Source: Takakia lepidozioides (Eukaryota; Streptophyta; Takakiopsida; Takakiales; Takakiaceae). From it: a DNA stretch of 64,000 bases. The stretch covers positions 15,872,001 through 15,936,000 of the forward strand of contig CM060731.1 in assembly GCA_030704615.1 (NCBI GenBank), in the 5' to 3' direction. The notes beneath the pieces are model-generated. The model was given only the letters and a program-made list of their open reading frames with translations. It did not search any database and had not been told where the DNA came from. Of the stretch, positions 22,901 to 34,900 are shown in pieces. Both the position numbers and the translations under genes were made by a program. Every line of letters begins with the position of its first letter. Within the stretch, counting starts at the first letter, position 1.

Positions 22901-25900
22901 CAACGTAGATAAGGAGGCCTTTGAACTTCGCCAATCACAAGTTATGTTGTATACAGAGGTGTGGGGCCAGTCTGAAAGCACCTAGTGATCAGCAACATGC
23001 CTCGGCTATATGCTCTGAGCACCTTTTCTACACTGTGGAGTGTTGGATGCTTTTTCATTCATGAAGTCATGTGTTCATAGGGAATTTGCCAGTTAAGGCT
23101 AGACATATTATTCACTCCTTATCCAATAGGGTGATATTTCTAACTCCTTAACAGTAGTCAGTGTCACCTCTTTAAATAATCTGCTAAGTTGGTCACACTT
23201 CTGTATGTAGAAGTCTGTCTCTGAGGACATTGCTGAACATCAGTACATCAGTTGACGTAAATTCATCTGTGACTACAGAAGAGCAAGGGCATGACAGATC
23301 CCTTAGAGTTCGTTGCTGAGGAGATAGCAAATGAAGCTGTACTGCTTTGTATTGACGAGTTCATGGTAAGCAATGTCAATTAAGCCAGAGCTAAGACTTG
23401 TCCTTGACTGTCCTCCTTCAAAGAGAAGGCAGTAGCCATCCAGGGTCAAGAAAAACGTCTTTGTCCTTGAAAATGCGTTATTTAGGTGCCCAATTTTCAC
23501 TCTGAGGCTGAACTTCAACATGTGCTTGAAAGATAGCCAGCCATACACCGATAAGGGATCTGTGGATTTTGGAGAAGAGAGGAGCCTTGGATGACTGGTC
23601 CTCATTGGACTGCCCAGATCCCATCAGTGTATGGCAAGTTGTATTCGCATCAGATCTCACCTGAAGAGCCCTATCTATCCTCCTGACTGTTAATTTCTTA
23701 TTGGTCCTTGATCAGCTTTCAGCCTCTCTCATTGCAAGAAGATCCAGCAGTATGTGAAAAGTGTATGAAGTATTGACTTGTGCAGCTCTTCAAAAGTTGA
23801 CCTGGGCAGGTATATCGCAATTGCTTTCAGTCTCCTAAGCTCTATGTGTATGGGCAGGTCACTGATGTTGCTGACGCTTTAATTTTGAACCGACTCTTTG
23901 ACCATCTTTTCACACAAGGGATTGTGCGTATTTTTAATCCATGAACCTTTAAAAGACGTTTGTTGCATCATCAATTGTACTCATGCTTAACTTCGAATTT
24001 CATGCTGATTGACTGAGATATGACAAGCTTTTCATGGTGATTGCTGGCATTGGCTTTTTGTTTTTACTCTCTTCAATCTTACATGTGTCTCTCCTAGTTA
24101 ATTTTGTGGGAATTGTTCACAAAACATTTGTATCTGGTTGGAAGTAGAAAAGGATTCAATGTCTGCTTGCTCACAAAGTGAATCCATTTGGTGGCAGATT
24201 TTGGTAACAACATCAAATAGGGCACCTGATCAACTTTATGAAGGTGGCCTGCAGAGGGATCTATTTCTGCCCTTCATTGCTTCGTTGAAAGTACTACAAC
24301 GTGATATCAGTACACCTTCTTCTCTGTTGTGACACAGCAAGGAATGCTGCCTTATATGTGTGTTGTGTTTGTCTCGTTTGTTGTCAAGCATATAACTTCA
24401 GTGCTTTCATTTCTCAGAGAGAGACCTTATGCTTCTACAGAGTTACTTTTGCTAAACAGGAGAAACTTGAAGTGTGGCATCCTTTCAGTGGGTTCTCACA
24501 GTGTTCTTTTGGTGGGTGGGGTCAGGCGCGGTGTGTGATCCATGAGATAGGCTCAGCCACCGATTATCGCAAGTTGACTGCTGTAAGCCATTTGAACCTC
24601 TAGAAAAACTTTGTAATGTTGTTCAGAATGTGAATTTGCTCAATGGACATCTCTGTGTGAGGATGGAGGAATTTGTTTCACAATTATGATGGTTGATTTG
24701 TAAACAACAAGTCATTAATAACGAAGTGTACTTGCTCCAGGCTGAACGCGGGCTATATTTCACGGGGCCTGGGGCTTCCGACTTATTACAGGAGAAGTTT
24801 CGGGTGCTGACAGAGGGTGAGGTGGAACAGCCCATCACTGTGGAAGTGGTTATGGGTCGAAAATTACAGGTCTGTCTTTTGGAGTTTTGGTACTTTTGAT
24901 CTTTGTCTTGTATTGGTCTGGCTTTCCTGCCTAGCGCAGCATGGATTCAGGTAGTTGAAATATTTGGTGTATTTGATGCAGGTCCCCCTGGCAGCTGCAG
25001 GCTGTGCGTTGTTTCAATTTCACGAGTTGTGTGAGATGCCACTGGGTGCTGCCGACTACATTGGACTTTTCCGTACGGTTATCCTGTCTACATGTTGAAA
25101 GCGATGTGTATATTGCAGCACATCTTTTTTTGGTTTCCTGGAGGCAGACTTCTCAGTTCTGGAGGGTGTGCAATTTAACTAGTGGGGCCAACTGTACATT
25201 GACTAGGGGAACTCCTTAACCAAAGCATTCAATATCCACTTCTAGCTTGGCCTCACGCAGTCAGTAAATTGTAGAAGTCAGTTCAAGGCTGATGTACGTT
25301 ACATTGTGTTGTCAAAGCAGAACGGTTTCACACACTGGCATTGGATGGCGTTCCCGTGTTTGGTTCTCATAATCGTGCGTCAGCTTATCGCTTCGTAACT
25401 TTGGTTGATGTAAGTAGCTTTTTTTCTGTCCCAAGACTGTGTCATGGGGATTATTTTGCAGAGGTAGTGCTGTGTGTTGCAGCCCTATGACGCCAGATGC
25501 CATAGCACACATACAAGTATTTATGAGATGTTGTAGATCGTGTCTCTCTGTTGAGAACAGGCCTAGTTTTTGAGACAGTTTGTGTAGAGGGTAGGTTGAT
25601 TGTTGGTGTGCGAGGTTGTTGTGGCAGGTGATGTATGAGCACAAGGCCCGCTTTCTGTGCTCCGCAGAAGCATCCCCAGTGGAGCTATTTGAACGAGTGG
25701 TGACTATTGCAGATGCTCCACGAAGAAGTGCCTCTCGCTCTAGTCGAAGTGAGGAAGCAGATCTGCTTGTGGACAATGAACTGGGCTTTGCCAAAGAGCG
25801 CACCATTAGCAGGTTATCCTCCAGCCCCTTTATGCTCCTTTTGTCAAGCTCAAAATTCCTGGGGTTTCACATCTGTCTTGGGTATTCTTGAATGCGTAAG

Positions 25901-26090
25901 TGGATTTTGTGTGCAGCCAATTAACGTGAAAAACTCATAACTAGCAGTATGGCTGATGGGAGGATACCTTGATATGGTGGCTGCTTGTCTAACCTTCTCA
26001 TACATTGGATACAGATTAATGGAAATGCATAGCACAGATTACCTGGAAGAACATGCGGCAACCCTTATGAGAAACATACCCCAGCAATAA
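19954..26090 (+). CDS. AFG1-like mitochondrial AAA ATPase, 14 exons
   Basis: This is a P-loop ATPase of the AFG1/LACE1 family, which in fungi and animals helps turnover of respiratory-chain subunits at the inner mitochondrial membrane. Exons: 19954-20089, 20615-20703, 21052-21161, 21972-22061, 22536-22605, 23279-23365, 23858-23923, 24198-24290, 24526-24582, 24741-24869, 24982-25072, 25321-25409, 25628-25812, 26015-26090. They give 455 residues with consistent phases. The Arg/Ala/Leu-rich start (MRAAARALRASG) looks like a mitochondrial presequence. Walker A GGVGTGKT follows RGLYLYG; next come RIHFHDFML, Walker B LLCIDEF, LFDHLF, sensor TTSNRAPD, GGLQRDLFLPFI, the YRKL box and the family C-terminus with HELCEMPLGAADY and RFVTLVD. 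The protein ends MRNIPQQ. It is convergent with the glutathione peroxidase gene. An overlapping ATG 11 nt upstream opens a different frame. Confidence 0.9.
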
Positions 26091-27422
26091 CTGGTACAGA
26101 TGCGTAACTGCACTGCGTAAGCTGATGCTGTTGATTAGCAGCGTCTGTGGGGATAGAGAGATGGGTTGGCAAACTTGGTAGCCGTACATTTAAAATGTTG
26201 GGGATAGTTACAAAGTGGACGCGCCCCATATTGAATAGGGATTGCAATATTGAATGCTTGCAGTTGTGAAGCATTGAAGGTACTTGTGCTCATTTTCATG
26301 TCGTTGTGCAGTCCTATTATGTAGAGGTGAATACAACCAGCTTCTGGTTGACAAATTGGATTTGGTAGATCTGTCATTTAAGTGAGCAACATATGAGAAC
26401 GCAGAAAGAATATCATGTCTTGAGCAGGATGTTGGATGTCTAGAAAGCTTTAAAGTTGTGAACAAACTGTATGGAAACCCCTGCAGCCTCTCTCTCTCTC
26501 CCTCTCTCAAATGAAGTTAGGCAGAAAACTTCCCTGAACTTCTTTCCAGTCTGTGACATAGGGGGAGGCCATCATGGATGACCTCATCTCGAGGCTGAGC
26601 CAAGAGCCCAGGCCCTTTTGGGGCACAGTTATTGGGCTAATCACACACATCAGATTGATGCTTGTGTAAAGGGATTTCTAGAGGATATCTGGAAAACTCG
26701 GATCAATTGTCTGTTCCAAGGTAAGTCTTACTACTGGCGTCAGGCCCTGTCAAAGGTAGTTTCTGTCCCTTTGTGTTCCGCTCAAACTGGGCGCGGGGTC
26801 AATGGCCACAAGCCTATGGCAGACAACGTCTTATGAGTGCCTTCTCTATTCCACCAAGTGATTGATTCGCTCAAACTGGGCATGGCCACAAGCAAACAAC
26901 ATGTCATGAGTACATTCTATGTGAATTAATTGATCTTGCAGGGCCATGAGCCAATGAGGAGGCTGGAGCAGCAGCAGCAGGGTCAAACACAGAAGCAGAA
27001 ACAGGTGACAGTTGACATTGATTTGAATATGTTGCCTCACCTTGAAATATTGAAAATGAAGCACATTGCACATCCAGCATGAGCAAATACTTAGGTTAAC
27101 GACCTATGAGTATATTCCCTCTTAGGTGCTGTCGCACCAGCAGTTTCTTCCGCATGCATTTGAACCTTACAGGAAATTTGGGACCAAATCTACTGAAAAA
27201 CGAACGCATTTTATGGTAAGACATAATCTGCTATGGTGCACATTACAGAAAAAACTGAGGAAAACAAGGATATGCTGCCTGAAATATACTTCAGACATGA
27301 GAGTGAAAATCAACATTACGAAGAATATCTGATGATGTGAAACTCCTTGCACCACACCCACACAAGTCATTTCGGCGCATACATCCATGTGATCTTCCAA
27401 ATGCTGAGTGCATGGTAACCTT
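26091..27422. other. intergenic between convergent genes
   Basis: It holds the 3' UTR of the ATPase gene and, near 27422, the 3' end of the peroxidase gene. A CT-rich run lies at about 26489-26508. A short direct repeat (CTCAAACTGGGC, GGCCACAAGC) occurs at about 26783-26813 and again at 26870-26893. No gene was recognised. Confidence 0.4.
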
Positions 27423-29913
27423 TCACAGACACTTCTGTATGTCCTTCTGCAATTCCGCAAAAAAATGTGGGAAAAGTTTGAATATCAAGGGCTTGCAGAG
27501 TCTCCTGACTCGTTGGTGTTGGCTCTGCCATATTTGAGAGGACACAGTCTTTCTGGAATATCTCCTATGGTTTTCACATGCAATCCTTACATCAAACTAT
27601 GCTTCCTGTTCTAACCCCAACCCCTAAACAATCCACAGGGTTGAAGTGACACGAGTATCTAACATTCAATCCCAGTTACTTCATGGCGGCTTAGGCTATG
27701 GTTGTACAGAGTACAGAGTGCCCTTTGGCTAACAAGGGCTCTTTTAAGTTTTGTGCATCTCAGATTTCGGAGCTAGAGCATCAACTTACCTCAATTTTCA
27801 AGGGGGAAGTGGTTGGTGCATAGCGGTCCACAACTTGGCCGTTTCTGTCGACAAGAAACTTGCAGAAGTTCCACTTGATATTGTCACCGAGTATTCCCCC
27901 TCCGATGTTTTCCTTCAAGAACTTGTATAGCGGTGCTTCGTTTGGTCCGTTTACTTCAACCTGCCAACCGGTAGTTTTCTTTGGACAACTCAGAACAATC
28001 TCTATTGAGCTCGTGTTCATTCTACAAGTGCGTCACATTTGCTGTAAGTGAAGGCTTCAGATCACAGATAAAACTTAATTTGCAGCTATACATCACAAGG
28101 GTCGGAAGAGAGTGATCAATGGAGAAGACCTTGCCAAAAATGGGGTACTCAGCAGTGAACTTGGTGCATACGAATTCCTTAATGTCTTCGTTCGTCCCGG
28201 GCTCCCGGGCTCCAAACTGGTTGCATGGGAATGCCAAGATCTCGAAATCTAAGTTACCGCCCCATGCGTCGCATTGTTCTCAGCTTATGCATTCAGAGGA
28301 AGATCTACGAAGGCTTGATCTACCTTGGTGGGTTTAATCTCCTCGCATTAACCTTCTCTCTTACAAGCTGTACAGGGAGGTTTCTCAAGTTTTCCCTCAT
28401 ATAGAAGTCTTTGCTTGGATTCTGCATCTGGATTTACGAGGCTAGTAATTATGGGGCGAAAATGTTGCATGAATGTTCATGAGTTTCTGCTTGTCCAAAG
28501 ATTGTGGCATCGACTCTAAAGCCTAGATTGGCAGGAAGGGATTAAGGGAAGGGAAAGGGATTGGGGGCATGAGAAGAATGAGATCCACGGAACAAGAAAA
28601 GTACCGTGAAAATGGAAAGAGCAATACTACACGAGCTACATCTCATTCCTCCACATGTTCAAGCTTCTCACCGTTTTCTTTGTACTTAGTGTATACTTCC
28701 GTGAGCTCCTTGTAATTTGTATCTGTCAATGTACTGTTCACCCTCATGCATAGAACCCACAGATTCTGTCAGCCACGCACTTTCTCCAAGGTGAAGAGTT
28801 CCTGTTAAAGACGCAGTTCCTCCCACCAAACCATACAGTACATCCACCTAGAACTGTGTGTTTTATGTGTGAGGTACAGGGAACTTAACGCACGAAAGAA
28901 AGAGCAGCAGGAGAGGTACGAGAGGAGCATCACATCGGAGCAATCCACCATCCTACACGTCCTGTAAAAGTATCTTAAGCACATTCAGTATGCCGCCTAA
29001 AAAGCAATTCCGAACCTTGATCTCACTTCATACAATGGAAGTTCCAGCCTCAGGAGCCGGAACACCGCCAGGTTCCAGGAATAGATCAGAGTGTGACGTT
29101 GAAATTACTCTACCGATTGGAAACAACGGCTATCTTGAGAGACTGACTTTCGACATTGAAGACCAGAGGGGAAAAACAGTACCATCGGGAGGCAACGTTA
29201 ACAATGAGGAGCACTTTACCCTGGTAACTGCTCAGCTCCACATCGTTACCTTCAATGTCCTGCCTCCAACCCAAGCGTTAAAGACCACCACTGTACAATT
29301 TGTGAAATGCAAGAACTTTCACAGCTCTAGGTGTTTGTAGTTCTCATTCTCAGTGCCAATGGCTGCAGTGAACATCGTCCTCGAAAGCTTCATAATCAAT
29401 GAAAAGTATAATGTCATGATCTACAGCCAAAGAACAATCATTTTGCCGAAACAAGTGAGCTTATTTCGAGGGGGGGAAAATCTGTTGACCAACACTTGGT
29501 CTAATCAGTGGGTCCTTTAGATCATAAACCTCAGGAAAGGCTCAGGACCCAACTCTTGGCTGGTGGCCAATGGTGCAAACCCACTAAAAACCGAATAATT
29601 AGAACTCAGGTAATCCTTGAAGTCTGAAGAAACGATTCGAAAAGCAAAGCATGTCTCTATTAACGGCTCCGTTTTTCAGAGATGTACGTTTAGCTGTATT
29701 GGAAACAAACAGCTCATCAAACGCCAGACCTTCAGACCTTGAAAATGAGGATTTAATCATAGGGACACACTAATGGCTGCCTAGCCCAGCAACAAAACCA
29801 AAGAAGAGCCCCACCTGAACAGTGAACTCATATATACTCGTCGGCCCACCATCTGCGGACGGGCCGTCAATACCAGCTTCAGTCTCCAAAGCTGAAGAAC
29901 CATCGTCAACCAT
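27423..29913 (-). CDS. glutathione peroxidase-like (thioredoxin-dependent) peroxidase, 6 exons
   Basis: It reduces hydrogen and lipid hydroperoxides; plant members use thioredoxin rather than glutathione. Exons on the minus strand: 29913-29815, 29259-29183, 28733-28672, 28248-28130, 27960-27790, 27446-27423, with intact phase, 183 residues. Signatures in order: [23 protein letters not shown] followed by the peroxidatic Cys (about residue 59, codon split by the second intron), LAFPCNQFG (catalytic Gln about 90), a resolving Cys in EFVCTKF (about 107), KWNF (catalytic Trp and Asn about 149-150), DRYAPTTSP, and a last exon of only seven sense codons plus the stop. The residue after the peroxidatic Cys is Thr where the family has Gly. 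The ATG at 29913 gives a cytosolic form. The frame stays open upstream without an ATG, so an extra 5' exon with a transit peptide is possible. Confidence 0.88.
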
Positions 29914-30269
29914 AGCTGGGGAGGCACTATCTGCCAGACTGAAGAACCTGGACAACGACAAAGATTTAAGGTGAAGAAGGAAACACGACTCCAGAAATCA
30001 ATTCGCCCCCCAGATTTGATCCGTACACTGGTGGTGGTGCAGTCATGGCGAGAGCAAGCTTTCAAGGAGGCGGCTCAGATAATACCAAGAACCATGATTT
30101 TTAGCTTTTACTGTCCAGACACAATCTTACTGGCACAAAAGTTAAAGGTAAAGTTTGTTGCGCAAGGTGCTTATAAGTTTGCTGCGCTGCTCCAGATGAT
30201 CAGCTATGGTCACCTCACTGGCATGACAGCTAAGCGCAGGGATCCTGTGCGGGTAAAGGTCCACATTCA
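29914..30269. other. upstream region of the peroxidase gene
   Basis: This should carry the peroxidase promoter on the minus strand, and possibly an additional 5' exon. No clear TATA element was found. Confidence 0.3.
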
Positions 30270-31170
30270 TGAAGGCTGGAGAATACCCGGGTGGTAGACC
30301 TGTATGCCAAATTTGGGATCATTGAGGATGCAAAGGGAGTGTTCGACAGTATGGCTTCAGGAACGAGATGTGGTGAACTGTGCTGTGTGGTGATATCGGG
30401 ATATGCCCAACATGCAGGTCATCATAGCCTGGAGGCCCTGCAGCTATGTCAAAAGGAAGGCTTGAAAGCGGACAGAACCACCGTGTTCTCTAAAGTTGCC
30501 TGTTGCCCTAGTGGCTGAAGGAAATGTTCACTATTTTGAAACCCTGGATCAAGATCATCCCCTCACGCCTAGAGTGGACTAATTTGGCTGCATGGTGGAT
30601 CTGCTTGGACGCGCAGAGTGATTAGGTGAGGCAGAGGACCTCAATCACAACATGCCAATCGAACCGGATGCTGTGGTGTGGAAAGACTTGCTTGGTGCCT
30701 GCAGGATTCAAGGTAATCTGCGGCAGAACGTGCTGCAAAATCGTTGGATCCACAGGACACTGAAGCTTATAATGTGTTGCTATCAAACATCTATGCTGCA
30801 GCTGGCAGGTGGTGTGATACTGCAAAGGCGAGCACAGTGATGAAGGTCGGAGGTAGAAAGTACCCAGGTTGCAGCTGCATTGAGGTCAGTAGCAGGGTGC
30901 ACACATTATTTGTAGATGACAATTGCATCCATAAATTGAGGAAATCCATGCTGCTCAAGCCGAGAAGATTGTCTAGGCAACTGACACGCGCTTTGTGCTG
31001 CATGATATGGGGAGGAGCAAAAGGAATTTTCTCTTTGCTACCACAGTGAGAAGCTGACAATTGCTTTTGGGCTGATCAGCGTGGTCCCTGGGACAGCTCT
31101 CCATGTCATCAAGAACCTTGGGGTGTGTGGTGACTGCCACACACCACCAAAAGATTGTTGCCAAGGGAAG
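30270..31170 (+). pseudogene. PPR protein pseudogene, PLS/E/DYW class
   Basis: PPR-DYW proteins are organelle RNA-editing factors. Here only remnants are seen: VVDLYAKFGIIEDAKGVF near 30291, GYAQHAG, MVDLLGRAE, PDAVVWKDLLGACRIQG near 30660-30715, LLSNIYAAAGRW and PGCSCIEV near 30770-30890 (E/E+ region), then [24 protein letters not shown] and VCGDCHT (31020-31140), which are the zinc-binding HSE and CxxCH parts of the DYW deaminase. The pieces lie in different frames with stops (for example after VD near 30580), and the terminal DYW tripeptide is missing. It is decayed and probably one of an expanded family, since a second remnant lies at 61.5-63 kb. Confidence 0.75.
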
Positions 31171-31957
31171 CAAGTCTGGTGAACTTCTGTTTCTTTAATT
31201 GTCATGCAAAATATGCAGTTGATATATCTTGAGAGTTAGTAGGCAGCTTGTGCCCTTTGTCAAGGATCCATAGAACTAGTACAGACTTGAGGAAGATGGG
31301 CTTGTAACTTCCATTGACTACTGAAGGGAGGCGTGCCTTCAATTTCAAGGTGGAAGGTGCTTCCTAAGCTCCTGAAGGAATTTGGCTGTCTGCCTACTTC
31401 AGGACCTTTTGTGGACCGATGAGGCTGGTTTCTATCATATCTACACTCTACAAGGGGCTGCATTCATCTTCCTGGAAGCTCTCTTTCCACACCAATTCAT
31501 TTCATTTCTCTAGCTTAGACCAAGCAAACTCAACAGGCCCTACAGTAGTGGTATTAAAGACTACCACTTATTCTACACCTCAAGTAATTTCACACTGTCC
31601 CAAAAATTCTGTAATGTTGTGAGGCAAAAAGTTTTAGTTTCTACCTTAAGTCTATGCTGTCATTTTTCATGGATCTGAGTTGCCAAAAGTTATTCACCTT
31701 TCTGTGGCTGGAGGCTGTGGTTTATTAGCAGCGTTGCAAAAATGTGCTTTGGAGATTAAGGGATCTTGTGCTTCCGGTGTTTCTCTTCCAAAACAATGAA
31801 ATATAAAATCACACTACTTGTGCCATTTTACCACTTCTGCATCAGTGTAATACACACAACACAAGTGAAGGTTGCTCGTCTCCAGACAATGATTTATTTC
31901 AAAACAATATAGTAGTATGAAAAGGTTTGTGCACACAAAGCCACTGCTCTAAATGGA
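31171..31957. other. intergenic, includes the ABCG 3' UTR
   Basis: No supported gene. The 3' untranslated end of the minus-strand transporter should lie just below 31958. Confidence 0.35.
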
Positions 31958-34900
31958 CTATCGCTTTTGGAAGTTGAGGAATTTGATTGATAATGCAAAC
32001 ACGGTCCAGAAGAGGCATATAAAGCCCACCAAAACTACAGCAGAAATGCCCACCATAGAATGCTTATAACCAAAATAGGCATGAATATAATCCTTGGCGG
32101 TAATATTCCCAAAGCCTGGCACGTTCTTCAGTTCACTGGTATCGTCACCCAGTTGGGATGCGGTCAGGCCATAAAGAGTCCACGCAACTGGATTAATCCA
32201 ATAGAACCACACCCACCAGGCAGGTATTCTCTGCAAGATCACCACACAAGTATTCCCTTGTAAACACAACCTTGTGAACACCATCTATTTATGGAAGATT
32301 ACCATCCAATCTGCATCATCATGATCAAAAGAAATACATGTTCTAGCCCAAAGCATGGCACTTACAGGTTGAGGTATCAAAAATCCGGCGAATAGGTTCC
32401 AAAGAGCGTAGAACCCAGTTGACAACACTGCTGCCAACTGCTGTGAAGATGTGAGACCGACAGCCATCATCCCATAGAAGGTGAAGTATGTGAAGCTCAA
32501 AAACATGATGAATGTGTACCAAAAGAATTTAGCTGCATTCACAACCATACAAACACAACTTAAAACCACCTTCTCATTGTATGACTAGTATGTTGCACAC
32601 CTAGTGTTTTTTTCTACTAAATTTTGATTTCTACATATTAGGTTCTAGATTATGGAGTGCCATATTCGCATTAACATGCCAATGTCACAGTCGCAGGTTT
32701 GGGACATTTTTTGGCTTGAGTTTCAAATAGGAACAAAATTTCAACACCATAGCTATTACTGAGACTTTGGGTGCCTTGGACTTGGGAGAACATATCACCT
32801 AGTAAATGACAACAAAGCTGTGAGTGAGTTGCGTACCTGCAGTCCATTGGAATTGGACCATTGAATATGTTATGAGTGCATAAACAACTGATTGCACAAG
32901 GATATAGGGGATCTCCACAAGAGCCTGCATAGCAACATATTGTCCCATGAACCCTGGATGAAGTGAAGAGCCACTCACTCTACTACAATGTGGGCATTGT
33001 GGGGTGTTGACAGAGAGAATTTCAATACCAGACACCCTCAATCAGCATGCTCAACAACAAGAGTTAAGCTCATAAGCTCTTGGTTAAAGAGCACACACCT
33101 GAGCCGATGCATAAGGAAGGGGTGCATACATGCCAGCTGCCCGTTCTCTGTAATAGACAGTCCTCTCGACAGCCACTACAGGTTGCACACTAGATGCATT
33201 GTTTACTCCCAAAAACAACACAGAGGCATACAATGCTCCCATCACATTCAACAGATCTTGCTGTGTTGACCTGCAGTCCATCACATGCGTTTAAAAAGAG
33301 ATCGCTGGGTATATGTGCTCACCGCAGCCTTGTGGCCATACATCCAGCAAGGGCGGCAGAGAAAGGGGAAGACGTTTTTCGTATGGGCTGGAGTGGTTAC
33401 AGGAGCAGAAGAGACTAGATTCCAGCAGAAGAGACTAGGTTCCCACTCTTAAAAGCATTTCACTGTAATACCAGATTGGCGTACATTTCCACACAAGGTT
33501 CACATCAAAGGAGAGCTATAGAAATTGACTAGTCTCCAAACTACCAGGCTTGAAAGTAAACAGAAGTGCAACAACTGTCATTTTGATGTCTGCGAAGAGG
33601 GCTACTTGTCAAAACCCTGTACACTTGCATAGGAGCCCTGTGTGAACAAAAATGATACAAATCAAAAAATTCTTTAAGGAGAAGAGTAGAGGATCTGACC
33701 TCTTTGAGCCAAGGTCCCACATTATTGACCCAAAAGCTAGTGCACAAGTCAGGGTAAATAAAAAGCGTGCAGAGTTGTAGGTGGGGCTTCGCCAGTAGGT
33801 TAGGTTCTGCTTCCATAAGGTTGCGGCAAACTGTGTCATCACATTGCGAGAATACAGAGTTGGAAACTTCAGGTCATATGTTCCAGGTACTGGGATGCTC
33901 ATATCTTTGATCAAGGCTTCGTTTCTCCTGCAACCACAACCAGTATCAGTGCAATGCATCCCATGTATTTAACTGTTCAGATCAACCTTAACGTGTCACA
34001 GCAGCACAAATGAAGCGGCTCAGTAACATTTTGATGGACATGAGAATGAACATACCCAAGCTACATAATCGTGACTAAGAGATGATTAAGAGAAGACTAA
34101 GAGATCAAGAGAAATTTTACAAAGTTGTGCAGCACTTACTGGTATAAGTCAGACTTTTGAAAGATGTTGGAAAAATCTCTGCCAATCCGCAACTCTGTGG
34201 CAGTGTTACTAACCTCCAGCATCCATGTTGCTGGATTGTAGCCCTCTTTAATTGGAGGGATTCCATCAATTTCCTGGTCACACGATAATTACCTGTTAGT
34301 TTCAACCTACTAGCATAAGCCCTAAACAATGTCAACATTTGAAGACGTGCAAACTGCACATATCTCAACATAAAAAGCGCATGCAATGAATTTTAAAACC
34401 TGCCTAGTTGGACCTTGAGTTAAAGAACCTCACCTGGAAATATTCAACCAAGAGCCTTGAATCCTGCCCAAGAGGACCGCCATATATCACTTGCCCACCA
34501 CGTTTCATCAGCAAAAGCTGCATGGAGCATGAGCATTCCAAAATGGTCAAAAGAAGATTTGTTGTCAGACATGTGAGGACACTGTAAACACAGTTGGGCA
34601 TGTACACTGAAGAGAGCATTGCCAAATTTTGTACAAATGTTGTTACCCACAAGTATATTACACTGGCCTACAGGCACCTGCATTTAACCCCCAAGCTACC
34701 TTTCAGAAGGAAAAAGAAGCCCTGAGCTCCATAAGGACTGGTCCATAGCAGGCTCAAATGTATATGTCTCCAGCCTAAAGACTTACTTCTTGAAACAAAG
34801 AGAATCACCCATACAGGAGTCCGCTCATGTACATTTATCATATACTTTTCGCCCCCAAAAGTAAGATGGCCGGCAGCCACTACCTCATCAAAGACCTAAA

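Noticed and set aside
28990-29340. 116-codon plus-strand frame starting [10 protein letters not shown]
   Set aside because: It lies opposite the exon of the glutathione peroxidase that encodes [10 protein letters not shown]; no independent similarity.
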